Source of the DNA: Sporothrix humicola
Taxonomy: Eukaryota; Ascomycota; Sordariomycetes; Ophiostomatales; Ophiostomataceae
Assembly: GCA_021396245.1 (NCBI GenBank)
Contig: WNYE01000037.1
Coordinates: 1-64,000, forward strand
DNA length: 64,000 nt
Reading direction: 5' to 3'
In this document: positions 42,565 through 53,940 of the stretch, in pieces
How the letters are laid out: every line of letters starts with the position of its first letter
Position numbering within the stretch: position 1 is the stretch's first letter
Notes under the pieces: model-generated
What the model saw: the letters and a program-made list of their open reading frames with translations, nothing else
Database searches by the model: none
Told to the model about the DNA's origin: nothing
Program-made: the position numbers and the translations under genes

Positions 42565-45500
42565 TGTTCCGTGGTGACCTGGATATGTTTCTATGCCAGG
42601 TCCTAAAAGACAGAAAAGTAAAGAAGGAAAAAGAATTGAAGCAGAAAACGAAGAAATGCAAAAGTAAAAATGTTGTGTTTGTTGTATTTTGCTTGCTCGT
42701 CGACAAACGGCGAGTGAGGTTCAATGGAAGTTTGTTGCAGAACTGCAACAAAGGACGAGCGAATATATGGCAAAGTATGGTCGGAAGCATGGGAAGAAAA
42801 AGAAAACAAAGGAGGACAGAAAGTCTGTCGTTCCTGGGAATATTTATATCTCTCAAGGAGGCAATGTTTTGATTATCCTGTTGTCCATTGTTCATAGTTT
42901 ACCTCGTCACCGAGGGAACCTGATCACAAGTTGTGAACGTGTCGATGTACTATGTTGTGTTGTGTTGTGTTGTGTTGACAGTTCTGGAGTGTGGACAACA
43001 CAGTGCAATTCTGTCAATTATTTGGTCCTGCCAATGGGAGAATCCGCAGGTGTCATTTTGTCGTTTCTTCTCCCAGCCGAAGTCGAAAGTTTCCGGAACA
43101 CCACGAAATATTCAAAGAGTGTTTGCATTAGGCGTGACTTGTTGAAAGGCAGCAAACGCTCTCTCGAGATCTCGATATCACCTGTTCAATATTGTGAGTC
43201 TGATCAACAACTCATTGCTGAGATTATCCTACTGTTGGTCCCCACTTTCTGTATCTTTCGACATAAGATGAATCACCACTTGTTGATTTCAAGTCAAACT
43301 TTGAAATGAATATGTTGTACTCGTATCGAAGAGAGACAACTCGAGGAATTGATCCAGGCAGCATGACTTGCTATTATTCTCGTCAAATTGTAACTGTCGT
43401 TCTTGAACTGTCGAGTTCCCTGTCGTTACGTCTCCGTTCCGTCTCTCACTCATTCTGTTAGCCAGTAAGAGGGGGCCAACATACATACCGTTATTTGCTC
43501 CTATGTTCCTAACCGAACTCCTTGTTATCTCGCTCCTCTCGGCCATCTCTGCTTCCATTTTCTCTAGGCTCTTCTGACCCGTGGTGGAGGTGTCATAGGC
43601 GTTTCGCCATTTTCTCACCACGTCCAACGGTCTCGGGTAGGTGCAGAACTGCATGCCTTTGTTGTAATAAGGGGATTGGACAGCAGGCTGGCCAAAGGAT
43701 GGGAAAAGAGGAGAAGCTGCATTGGAGCAATTTTGTCAGTGCTGCCGCTATCCGACAATGTATACCGTTCTTTGCTCTTTTGCTTCAATACTTTCAGAAA
43801 ACAATATCGCCCACAGAAAAACGCCATCATTTTCCCGTTCATCTAGTTCTGCTTGGTCTCCGCCACTTCATCACCGTTGGTAATTTGGCCCAGTTTGAGT
43901 TCTGGAAAGTGTAGCCGCTCTTTCTTTTCTTTTTTCTGATTTCCATTCTTCTTCGTTTCTTCAAAGGTGGCAACGTAGCCGATGAGTGGACATGCAGATG
44001 TGCATGTGCATGCACACTACATGCATACATCATGTAGGGCGTCTGGGTGTGTGGTGGGAAAATGCAAATGAAAATGACTTGCCTCGTCTGTTCAGTTCAG
44101 TTCGCTGGGCACGTTGGCAGACATGCATGCAAGACCGTAAAAAGAATGCAAGAAATGCACCTCTTGCAGCCTTGCGCTTCTCTTGCGCAGCTATTTCCAC
44201 GAGTAGGATCTCTGTCTTCCGTTGCTTGGAGGGGGTTGCAGTCTTGTTTCTTTTTGGGCAAAAAGTGGCATCGGGCCTGGGATTGGAAGGATTCGATTGC
44301 CCACCTTGCCTCCCAACCAAGATGCAAAGAATCTGAGGGGTGGTATCCTGGGAGGTGCGCAGTATTGAGTATGTGGGCGTTGGTTCGGTGAAAACAAAAC
44401 ACCATGCATGGCGTCACAATGAAAACGAGTGAATGTTTGCGAGTGGTCGAGCAAACAGGTGGAAGCGCGGTCTTTCTGCCCCTTTTTTTCTTTTCTTATT
44501 TTGTTGTCCAAGAGAAATCTGCTGCGTCGCCTCCTTCTTCGCTCCCGCTTTCCTTATGCCAGTTCTATTTACGTGATGCACCTTCCTTATCTCTTTGATT
44601 TTGTGCGTTTACGAATCGCTCCTTCCGTTGGGCGCTGTTCCGACGCTCCGTGGCTTCCTGCGATATTTATGTATTGTGCAGTGTGGAAGGTGCGGTAGTA
44701 TTTGGGCGATTTGAGTTCTTTCCTGCGTGTAGAGTGATATCCTGCTGCAAGGGTCGCTCCTTCTTGTTGAACCTGGTACACGGGACGGCCTTTGATAAAA
44801 TAGAAAGGGGTATGGGAAGAAAAGGCAAGAGCGACAGGCGAGATAAGCCGGACGCAGTCTCTACTTTTGTTGGACTCAAAAACACGCAAAAGGAGACGTG
44901 AAAGTACGAAGCACAGAGTGCCTGGTATATTGGTGTATCGTCGTCCTTTGGTACGTACTGTTTGTGCCCTCTCCTGCCCAGATGTTCTTCTGCATTTGTA
45001 AATTGTAGTCACCGCTTGTTCGCTGCTCTTTTGCCCGGCCGTTCGCTCTTTCCTTCTTTCGTTGCCTTCCACCTCCACCTTTTGCAAACGGGGACACAGC
45101 ACCTGTCATCCAGAAAATCGGGCAGGAAGGAGCCACGCGTGATTGACAGACCTGCTCGTGCGCTCCTGCCCTGCCCGCCTGTTCTTGCACAATTTTGTTT
45201 CTGCGCTGACCAAACAACATGTGAACAAAACCACGAAATGTGTGGTTCGCTCTTTCCTTTCACGCCCAAGCTTTCACATCTTGGAAAGAAAACAAAGCCA
45301 ATCGCAGCAAGAACGATCGACGTAGTGATTTTCTGTCACATATCACAATTCTAAAATTTCTCGCATCTGGCTCGCCTTGCCTCTCCCCAGATCCTCCAAC
45401 GCAACTGTGTGATTAGCCTCGCCCATCTCTGGTTCTGGCTCACTCCTCCATCACATCACCACACCTCTTCTTTTCTTTCTTTCATGTTCTCTACCTTTGG

Positions 45501-47931
45501 CGTTCCGTCACTAGTTTCAATCTTTTATCTTCTAGTTGTTTTGGCCTCACGTTCCCGTCACATGTGCAAGAGACAACACTTTCTTCTGTCGCTTTCCGCT
45601 TTCCGCTCTCCGCTCCTTTTTCATTCTCGATACCTTCTCACTTCTCCCTTTTTCTCCTTGATGCACAAGGCCGCTTTCGCTCCTCTGTCTACTTTCCAGA
45701 GCATCCCCCTTATTCTTATTGTATTTTTGTACCCCCCGCCCCCAACCATCTTCTCTCGTATTCTGCTTTTGTTTCCTTTTTCCACGCACCCTCATCCAGC
45801 CCGTCGTGTTACACGGCATGCGCTAACTCTGTCTCTGCATCGACTTCTTCCGACCTTCAGTCAGGACACTCAAGACAAGAGACGGGACGCCCCCGCGCCT
45901 TCATCAGACCCCCATCCTCCATCCTGGAACACGCCCCCAAAGACACCCTGTATATCTCAGGGATCCGCCCGGCCCGCCCCCCAAGACCCTGTCTTTGCTG
46001 ACGACGTACATGGTCTCTCAAATCTTTCGTCCGTTACGCAACCTTTACCCCTCGCAGATGCCTCTTCCAGCACCACAAACCTCCGGTCCAACATGTTCAG
46101 ACAGACTGTCCTAGAACAGTGGCCTCTGAAAATGGACCCGTTACACATTACGGAATGTGCACGCGAGGGCAAATGAGAGGGCATGTGCCAGGCAAGTTTT
46201 GCACTTTCTACTCTGTACTGGCAACTGACCTATGTGGCGAGCGTTGCAATCTCTTGACAAATCCAGACGCAGGTATCCGGGCCTCATGGTCAAACAAAAG
46301 AGTCACCATGCCTGGAGAATAAGGCGGGAACACTCAGAGGTGCAAGGACGCAAAACAGTGCTCATCTTTGGCACAGTCTGTCAGCAAGCCTCGTCTTTTG
46401 CGTGCATCGATGCTGTGCAAAATGTGCCCGGCGATCAGAAAGTATGCAAAACATGTCAAGGCTGGCACACTTGCACAAGTACAAATCAGCCAAATCAGGA
46501 TGGGATCTCAAGTGACCTTGCTAGTCACAGCAGAGATCCCCGCCGCCGACAATGGCCTAGCCTCGATGACTTGATGAACGACGAACGATGTGGCAGCGGC
46601 CGAGACCGTTCACCCAGCCTAGGCTCCTCCCGTCTAGACTTGCCATCCTCCAGAATTAACTTTGAATCCTATCGAGACGACGCATCCTCAGCTATGCTAC
46701 TTTGCAAACCCTGAGGGGTGCGGGTAGCACTGGAGGAGCATCTTTGCAGCCCGAGAACACACGCCGTATTCCGGAATGCACCCCTCCCGTAAGGCTACCT
46801 ACATTGCGTGACCGCCTTCCGGAACACCACCTGGCACACCTGGCACTGGGTGGTATTACGACTTGCTCTCCCTGGCTCAACCACCTGCTTGATCTCTGTG
46901 CATCCTGTCTATTTACGTCCTTGAGCTTTTACAGCATTTGCGCAAAAACACTCCCCTGCAAGTGTGTTGGGGAAGCTCAGGAGACACCTGAGGATACAGC
47001 AGGACTTTATGTGTGCTGTGTTGGACAATGGGCATATGAGAATGGAGTTGCGGTTGGTGTCACCTACGCCGACGAGAGAAGCCACTGTACCCATTGTACG
47101 ACTCGTTGGCTTCATCCAACGTTTCTAATACGCGGAGCAGTTCTCTCGGGCATGCATTGTTTCCTTCTGGCCCCCCGATCCCATGTATGAAAGTACAATC
47201 TCTCTCTCGGCTTCTGTTTCTGCATGGCACTTCGGTTGCATAAGGAGGATTGCCTCTGGTCCCTTCTGCTTCAAGGTTTATATTCTTATCTCATTACTCG
47301 TCCATTCTTTTCTTGCCTTCTTCGCAGTTTCTCCTCGCATAAAGCTCCCAACGTCTGGCTGTTGACGTGCATTTCACCCCGCCGTCCTGCATCTTCACTC
47401 ACCACTTACAATCAAAATTCAACAGACACTTTATCTACATACTCCAGCCCAAACGACCTCGCCTTGAGCCGCAAAAGTCTGCACTCTTCACCGCTTCTTA
47501 CGCCATCTCAGCGAGGCTTATTTTAAGGATTCTTGTGCTTCGCTTCTTTGCACTCCCTGCCCCGGGCCGTCCTCCTGGTTGGGTTTGATAGCCCTGTCTT
47601 ACTTATCTCCCTTGTTCCAAGTGAGCAGTAACACAATCGCTTTCTTTCCAGCTCGGGCACCGTCTCGACTTGCCTTGTTTCTATTGTGTGTACTTGTCTT
47701 TGGCCACTGGAGTGCATGACAAGAATAAAAGGTGCACTGCATGACCTCGCCTTCCCCTCCCTCGCTTTCCTTTTACGACTGCTCCATATTTTACTCGGAT
47801 CTATGGAACAACAAACTTTTCAGATCCAAGAACAAAGTACAATTTGTTAAGTTGAATAATACAGCCAAACCTTCGACAATATTGGATCTCATCCGGGATT
47901 CATCAAGTAAACAAACAAAGCCACTGCAAAC
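42565..47931. other. 5.4 kb region without a recognised gene
   Basis: Between the divergent starts of the zinc-knuckle gene and the C2H2 gene. It has long CT-rich tracts (for example 45360-45800) and a (TGTGT)n simple repeat at 42955-42980. The best open frame is 46232-46714 on the plus strand (160 codons, with DPRRRQWPSLDDLMNDE and a Ser-rich tail); it has no domain I know and weak leader, so I do not call it. The layout fits a long regulatory promoter or long 5' leader for the C2H2 gene. Confidence 0.4.
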
Positions 47932-49224
47932 ATGCTCATCAGCGCCCTTTGCATCCCTGAAAAGGGACCCAACCATCCGCCTCAACATCATGAGCACAAT
48001 TACCCTGTTCCAGCTCCCGCACATCACCAAAAAGACCAGTCATTACATGGCTTCCACCAAACACCTATCGAAACCAGACCGGGATCCATGGGCAGTCCAG
48101 CCATGCCCGGATATCCGTACTCGGCAGAAGCGGAATATGAGCATGACAACAGCCCAAGGTACAGCCACCAGTCCGACTCGCCCACCGGAAAGCCCTTTAG
48201 CAGAGCTTTTTCCAAGAGCACAACCCCCAGTCTTGAGCTGTCTTGCCGTATGCGGTCAGCAATGCGTCTCAAGAGATCGACAAGCGACAGTGAGGACGAC
48301 GAGGAGCAGGAAGACAGCACCAGCAAGAAGGCACGGCTAAGTGACGATCCTACGTCGCCTATTGTTTACGAATTTGCCTGCCCCTTTTACAAGCGGAATC
48401 GCCAAAAGTACTGTCATCAGCGGTCCTGCAGAACATCCGGCTGGCCAAGTGTTCACCGTGTCAAGTAAGTGCTCCTGCCCTGATGACACGATGCTGTTCT
48501 ATGTGTGCCATCTAACAATGGTAAGGGAACACCTGTACCGTCACCACATGCACTACGTCTGTGACCGGTGCTCGAGAACATTCAAGGTTCAGGACAACCT
48601 GAGAGAACACCTGCGCCAAGAAGTTGCTTGTGCAGTGTCGACCTGCAGTGTGTCTGAAGATGCCGGGTTCGACCTTGAGATTGAGAAGAAGCTCCGCTCA
48701 AGGAAGAAGATTGACGGGCAGAACGAGTCGGACAAGTGGACGCACATGTACCGTCTGCTGTTTCCCAGCTACAAAGACAAAACGACACCATCTCCCTGTA
48801 TGTTGAAGCACGTCACCTTATCTATCTGCCATGCATGACTAACAGACACATAGATGTCGACTACAGTCTTCGGGACGAGCCGATTTTGTCGACAACCAGG
48901 GAGGATGATGTTGAGGCGGCCCAATTTCGGCCCGAAGTCGACCAGGGAAGCCTCATGACAATGGCGGCGGCAGCTGTTGCGGCCGAGCAAAAGATCTCCT
49001 TGCCAGACATGAAAACCAGGGATGACAACGCATCTGACAATTACATGCACGACCTTCCCTCAATGATGCTCGGCCGGCAAGACCAAGCGGCCTACACCAG
49101 CATGCCGGGCGACAACAGCATGGTGCCCAAGAGCGCACTTTACAAGATTGTGCAGGACCACGTCTTGACAGTGCTGTCAAACATTCCCAACGCGCCAGTT
49201 CCTCCGTCGGCCAAAGCACAATGA
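47932..49224 (+). CDS. Fungal C2H2-type zinc finger domain protein
   Basis: Likely nuclear regulator of the fungus-specific family with CPFYKR...SCRxxGWPSVHRVKEHLYR. Exons 47932-48464, 48526-48797 and 48854-49224; introns of 61 and 56 bp; 391 aa. The first intron falls inside HRVK-EHLYR and the second inside PSPY-VDYSLRDE, both recovering the family pattern. N-terminal 1-115 is disordered; residues 112-138 form an acidic Ser-rich patch followed by SKKAR, a possible nuclear signal. Atypical finger C150...C166, H175, H180/H184, then a second finger C190-x2-C193 with H206 and C213 in place of the last His. A basic KKLRSRKK follows. The C-terminal 130 residues are acidic and Ala-rich. The start is chosen at 47932 because upstream codons leave the frame; earlier 5' exons cannot be excluded. 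Confidence 0.85.
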
Positions 49225-50199
49225 AGACACACACGGTGTGCTCTTCAGCAATTCCAGCGACTTCAACTCGGCCTCCGCCAAGGAATCACTTGGCAAGCCA
49301 CGGCACGCCGCGGTAGGTAAGTATGAGAGCCATGTCTCTCCGTCAAGCGCCCATGAGCCATGCTCCAAGAATGTTTGTTTTTTCTTTCGTTTTTTTTTTC
49401 TTTTGTTTTCCGGGAGGCTTTCTCATTTTTTTCGCGTTCTTTGCTTCCTGTTGGTCTCAGTCTTCTCCTGGAAATGGAAAAGCGACCATCTGTTGAGGCA
49501 CCCCAACCATATTTCTAATCCCACAAAAAAAGTTGAAAACAAAACACAAAGGACAATAAAAAAAATGAAGAAAGATCCTACCCAGAAAAAATATCCAAAG
49601 AAAAAAATTAAAGAAAAAAATTAAAGAAAAAAAAAAGAAAAAAAGAATACTTACAAGGAGAAATTCCTCCCGAAATATTACAGCAAGGACAGCAGTCCAA
49701 ACATTTACAGGCATTATTTATTCCATCTTGGCTGCATGACTTGCAGCATAGGGTACATCTAGGGAGCATCGAACGTCAGCTGGCTCATCGCCACGGTTCG
49801 TGGGTATTTGGGTGAACGGACACTGGCATATTGGGCGTGATATACACTTGAAAGATGATGCGGGTTCATTCCCTGGACATGCCTTTATGGCTCTGGTGGT
49901 ATCTAGCATATGGGGTATGGGTGGGATATCGGGGCCCAGATGGACAAGCATGATTGGCGGCGTCATCCAGTGTTTTTCTTCTTCTTCATTACTTTTCTTT
50001 CCCAGTCCAAGTGGCTGTCTCTGTGGCCTTGGCTGGACCTGTAATGTTTTTGGTATTTCCTTCTCTCACACTCTTTCATCCACCCATCCTCCTTCTTCTC
50101 TTCTCACTCTTGTATTAGATAGCCCTGTACCATGATAGTAGCAACTACAAAACCAGTACATACTCACCGACACCACTGTTCATCAGTTCATCACAGCTC
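49225..50199. other. Intergenic region between convergent genes
   Basis: Nearly 1 kb holding the 3' ends of the C2H2 gene and the Nudix gene. An A-rich tract with AAAGAAAAAAATTA repeats lies at 49540-49650. No gene seen. Confidence 0.45.
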
Positions 50200-50980
50200 T
50201 TATTGCAAGCTCAAGTACCGCCTCGCCATCTCCATGCCTTCGGCAAGCGTGCCCACCCGCGCGTCGACGGCGTAGCCTTCCTCGTACGCGAACCGCCGGC
50301 ACGCCTCAAACAGGTTGACTAGAGGCACAGTAAACACCTCCTGCACCAGCTCGCCCTCTTCGAGCTGTGGGCGGCGGCGGCCGTCCTGGTTGCGCGGGTC
50401 TGCGGCGTCCACATCCACATACACAATCTGCAGGCTGTTGTTGCCAAAGCCCGGGTCGGCAAACAGGGGCAGCGAGGGCGATAGAGAGGAGGGCGTGCTC
50501 CCACTGACCCTGCCCACATAGCCCGTCTCCTCGCGCAGCTCGCGCACAGCCGCCGTCTCGACCGACTCGCCCGCGTCCACCAGGCCGGCCGGGAGCTCAA
50601 TCACGGTGCGCCCGACGGCCGGTCGGAACTGTTTGATCAAGACGATGCAGGGCACGTCCGTGGGGCTCTTGACAACAGCGACAATGTCCACGCCGTCAAT
50701 CGACTCGGGGTTCTGGTCGGTCGCTGGCGGCTTGGTGGTACGCTCGGCCGACTCCCACACGCGCGGCGTGCCGTCGGCATCCTCATACGTGACCCTACAC
50801 ACCGCGTCAGCGGTGTATTATTGGAATGCGCGGCATCGTTTACCTACTTGACCAGCTTTGTCCATTTTGCCTCGTCGGGGGGCTGTATAAATCGTGGTCA
50901 GCCGTCGTTCATTTCGATGCTCATCCTGGTTAAGAAACACCCACCAGCGGCTCCCGCGAAATGATTCCCGGGGGAGGCAT
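50200..50980 (-). CDS. Nudix hydrolase, ADP-sugar pyrophosphatase (YSA1) type
   Basis: Hydrolyses ADP-ribose and related nucleoside diphosphate sugars to AMP and sugar phosphate; soluble. Minus-strand exons 50945-50980, 50848-50882 and 50200-50794; introns of 62 and 53 bp; 221 aa, the usual size. The short first exons restore the family N-terminus PPDEAKWTKLVKVTY and WESAERTT. Nudix box complete: G94-x5-E100-x7-R108-E109-L110-R111-E112-E113-x-G115. QFRPAVGRTVIELPAG before it is typical of YSA1. A short Ser/Pro insertion (VSGSTPSSLSPSLPL) follows the box. The C-terminus ends ARRYLSLQ. It lies tail to tail with the C2H2 gene. Confidence 0.92.
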
Positions 50981-52224
50981 CTGTAAGAATTTCCTTTATT
51001 TGGGTATCCTCGACCTTGACGATCCTTTGGAATCGAAAGGCTTGGCGGCCGTTGCTCTCGGTCGTCTATCTTTTCTCCCCCAGTGTTTCAGCGTTCCAGC
51101 GTGCCGTCCAGTGGCTGCGCGGCAGTTTCAGTGGGGCGAGAGCTGGGGATTCGAGAGAGGTGAGAATTGACGAGAGTAATGAAGACAAAAACACCCAATT
51201 GGGAAGGTTGATGTCATGCAACTTTACGTCGTAATAGTTCCGTACAATTGGGATAGCTTGGAGATAGCAATGTCGTCGGACGACGGACTCGTCAATGGTC
51301 CGCCGTTGTGTCGCTAACGGTCAGGCTGCCTGCCGCCATCTTGCTTCTGGCGCGCTTCAGTCGACGACGTCAGTCCGGCGTATCAGATTCATCAGATTTT
51401 GGGGCTAACCCCGTGTGGTCGTCGTGGTCTGGACTTTGGGAGGAAGCGGCTTGGACCGCCGAGCCTCGAACGCCAGGAAAGGCAGGAGAGAGAGGGAGGA
51501 GGGAGGAAAAGACGGAAACAAAGAAAATACCAGACGAAACACAAAGAAAAATAAGCTTGTCGCACGTCAAATAAAGTTATCTGCACTTCTTCCAATCTTT
51601 CTTGCGACATTCATCCTTCTTCCTTCATCCTTCTTACTTTATCTCCCGCGGCACGACCAACGACGACGTGGCACCCAACCAGCGGCGCCAGCGTCAAAAA
51701 ATAAGCCAGCGGCTCCTTCTTTCCCCGTTTGGAAGGTTTGGGGGCCGTCGCGACAAGACTGACGCGGCCACGACAGCGTCAATCGTCACCAACTTAGGCA
51801 GCATTGAAACTTACAGAGTCCAACGACAACACTGTGCCAATTCACCAAACAGCGTCGCTTTTTGTTATCCTGTGCCGCAAAGTGATCCAGACGAAAAGGA
51901 GTCACTCGCATTGATTGCGTGTCGCCCAGACTTTTTGCGAAAGGCAGCACAATTCAATCATTGGGCGGTCGTCGTTTTCTTCTTCCACAGATCGCACGTC
52001 TTACATTGCTCAGTCTTGAGTTTAAGTTTAAATAGATGCGACGAGCCGGGATCGGCACCGGCGACGAACAGCAAACGGTCGTTCTTGGTGTTAGTCACGA
52101 CACAACACAACGACGGACGGCGTCTTGAGAAGGGATCAAAGGATATTTAATTGACAGCCGCCGTACAACGCCTCTGAACTTTACCTCATCACCTCACATC
52201 GTCAACACAACAACACCCTGCAAC
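50981..52224. promoter_or_regulatory. Divergent promoter region of the Nudix gene and MFS transporter
   Basis: 1.24 kb. The chance frames at 51308-52150 are low-complexity and basic and have no domain. Immediately before the transporter ATG is an ACAACACAACAACACC leader typical of fungal genes. Confidence 0.4.
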
Positions 52225-53940
52225 ATGGCCGCCCATTCAGACGAGCGGGCGCCTCTGCTCGCTGCCAGCCGTATCCAAAGCTTTCCCGAGCCGACAGATG
52301 TAGAGTCAACATCACATCACACATCGTCATCATCATCACCACCGTTCTTCTCAAAAGCATCGCTCCAAAGGCTGGCCCACCGCGCCGTCCACTTGACCAC
52401 CGCCGAAAAGGTCGTCCTCGTCAACTTTGTCTCCATTTTCCTGGTCGAGCTCGCCCTCGGCACCGCCAACCCGGCCATCAGCAGCATGATCGAGACCATT
52501 GTCTGCCGCCAGCGGTACGGCGACACGGTTCTGGTCAGCCATGGCGGGTCGGGCAGCGCCATCGACCCGCGGTGCAAAGCGTCCGACATCCAGGGACGCT
52601 TGTCAGAGCTGCTGGGATGGCAGACGGCCTTTGAGTGCATCCCCAGCATTCTGTTCTCGGTGCCCTACGGTATTCTGGCCGACAATCTGGGCCGCAAACC
52701 GGTCATGCTGCTGGCCTGGACAGGTTTGGGATTGCAGCTCGGCTGGTACTTGACCGTCTTTTACTTTCGCAACATCTTCCCCCTGTGGGCGCTGTGGTTC
52801 ACGGCCCTCTTTGGCTCGCTCGGCAGCTTCCAGTCCGTCGGCCCGGCCATGGTCTTTACCGTGCTGGGCGACGTCACGCCACAGGCCGACCGGGCCAACT
52901 GCTACTTTCGGCTGACGGCCGTCTTCCTGGTGGCCGAGCTGATTAGCAACCCCATGGGCGGCATGCTGCTGCTGTGGGGCGGGCACTGGACGCCGCTGCT
53001 GTTCGGCTTTGTCGGCGTCGTGCTGAGCGGGGTGGTCCTGCTGCTGATGCCCGAGACGCTCAACTTTGACCAGGCCGAGGGCAAGGTGGCTCCTGTCGTT
53101 GTCGTCGTTTCGGTTCCTGAGGATACTTCCGTCGTCACCACCCCGCCCAAAGGCCGCATCGCCTCGGCGTGGCAGCAGTTTGTCCACCTCGTCCAGACCG
53201 ACGCCCGCGCCACCTCGCTCTTCATTCTGCGCAACCGCCCGCTCATGTTCCTCATGATCCCGTTCATCTTTTCCATCGTCGGCCGCTTCGTGCAACAGCT
53301 GCTGCTGCAGTACGCCACCAAGCGCTACGGCTGGTCCTGGAGCCAGACCGCCTTCCTCTTGACCATCCGCTCCACGACCAACCTCTTGCTGTGCCTCGTG
53401 CTGCTCCCCCTGCTGAGCGCCGCCCTCCTCCGGAGCGGCGCCACCTTTGGCATCCACGGCTCCTCTCTCCGCAAAGACCTGTGGCTCGCCCGCGTTTCGG
53501 GTCTTTTGTTGGTGTTTGGCTCCCTCCTCATCGCCTTTGCCGTCACCCCCTGGCTGCTGTCCATCGCCCTCGTCGTTTTTTCCTTGGGCGGCGGCTACTC
53601 CCCCACCATGCGGTCCATCCTCAACGCGTTCGTCGAGCCGCACCACCTCGCCATGCTCAACACCCTGTTGGGCCTCCTCGAGTTTAGCGGCCTCATGGTC
53701 GCCGCCCCCGTCCTCTTTGGCGCCCTGCAAAAGGGCGTCGACCTCGGCGGGCCCTGGACCGGCCTGCCCTTTTTGATCTCCGCCGCCATGTGTTTAGTTA
53801 GTACGGCTGTCGTCGTCATCTTCCGCTTCCCGCGGCCGATGCTGCAAAAAGAGGCGGAAGTGGCTGCCGAGGCGGAGGCACGGAGGCGGCAGCAGGAGGG
53901 CGAGGCCGGCGAGTCCAACTCAATCTCTGCCGAGGTGTAA
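52225..53940 (+). CDS. Major facilitator superfamily transporter
   Basis: Single-exon 571 aa membrane transporter. A Ser/His-rich cytosolic N-terminus (1-60) with DERAPLLAA is followed by TM1 (about 62-85); a long loop with Cys94 and Cys117 sits between TM1 and TM2. The MFS A-like motif GILADNLGRKPV is at 149-160. A long cytosolic loop with VPEDTSVVTTPPKGR splits the two six-helix halves. The second half starts near LFILRNRPLMFLMIPFIFS and includes SQTAFLLTIRSTTNL. The C-tail is charged (Glu/Ala/Arg-rich). It is unlike the Dal5-like permease at 1208 and closest in pattern to unassigned fungal MFS groups with a TM1-2 loop. Substrate unknown. The absence of introns is notable beside its intron-rich neighbours. 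Confidence 0.9.
   Translation: MAAHSDERAPLLAASRIQSFPEPTDVESTSHHTSSSSSPPFFSKASLQRLAHRAVHLTTAEKVVLVNFVSIFLVELALGTANPAISSMIETIVCRQRYGDTVLVSHGGSGSAIDPRCKASDIQGRLSELLGWQTAFECIPSILFSVPYGILADNLGRKPVMLLAWTGLGLQLGWYLTVFYFRNIFPLWALWFTALFGSLGSFQSVGPAMVFTVLGDVTPQADRANCYFRLTAVFLVAELISNPMGGMLLLWGGHWTPLLFGFVGVVLSGVVLLLMPETLNFDQAEGKVAPVVVVVSVPEDTSVVTTPPKGRIASAWQQFVHLVQTDARATSLFILRNRPLMFLMIPFIFSIVGRFVQQLLLQYATKRYGWSWSQTAFLLTIRSTTNLLLCLVLLPLLSAALLRSGATFGIHGSSLRKDLWLARVSGLLLVFGSLLIAFAVTPWLLSIALVVFSLGGGYSPTMRSILNAFVEPHHLAMLNTLLGLLEFSGLMVAAPVLFGALQKGVDLGGPWTGLPFLISAAMCLVSTAVVVIFRFPRPMLQKEAEVAAEAEARRRQQEGEAGESNSISAEV

Noticed and set aside
45409..46176. 255-codon plus-strand frame rich in Ser, Phe and Leu
   Set aside because: Encoded by a CT-rich tract; composition explains it and there is no domain.
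46232..46714. 160-codon plus-strand frame with a Ser/Asp-rich second half
   Set aside because: No recognised family, no splice partners found and weak leader; kept only as a note within the gene-free region.
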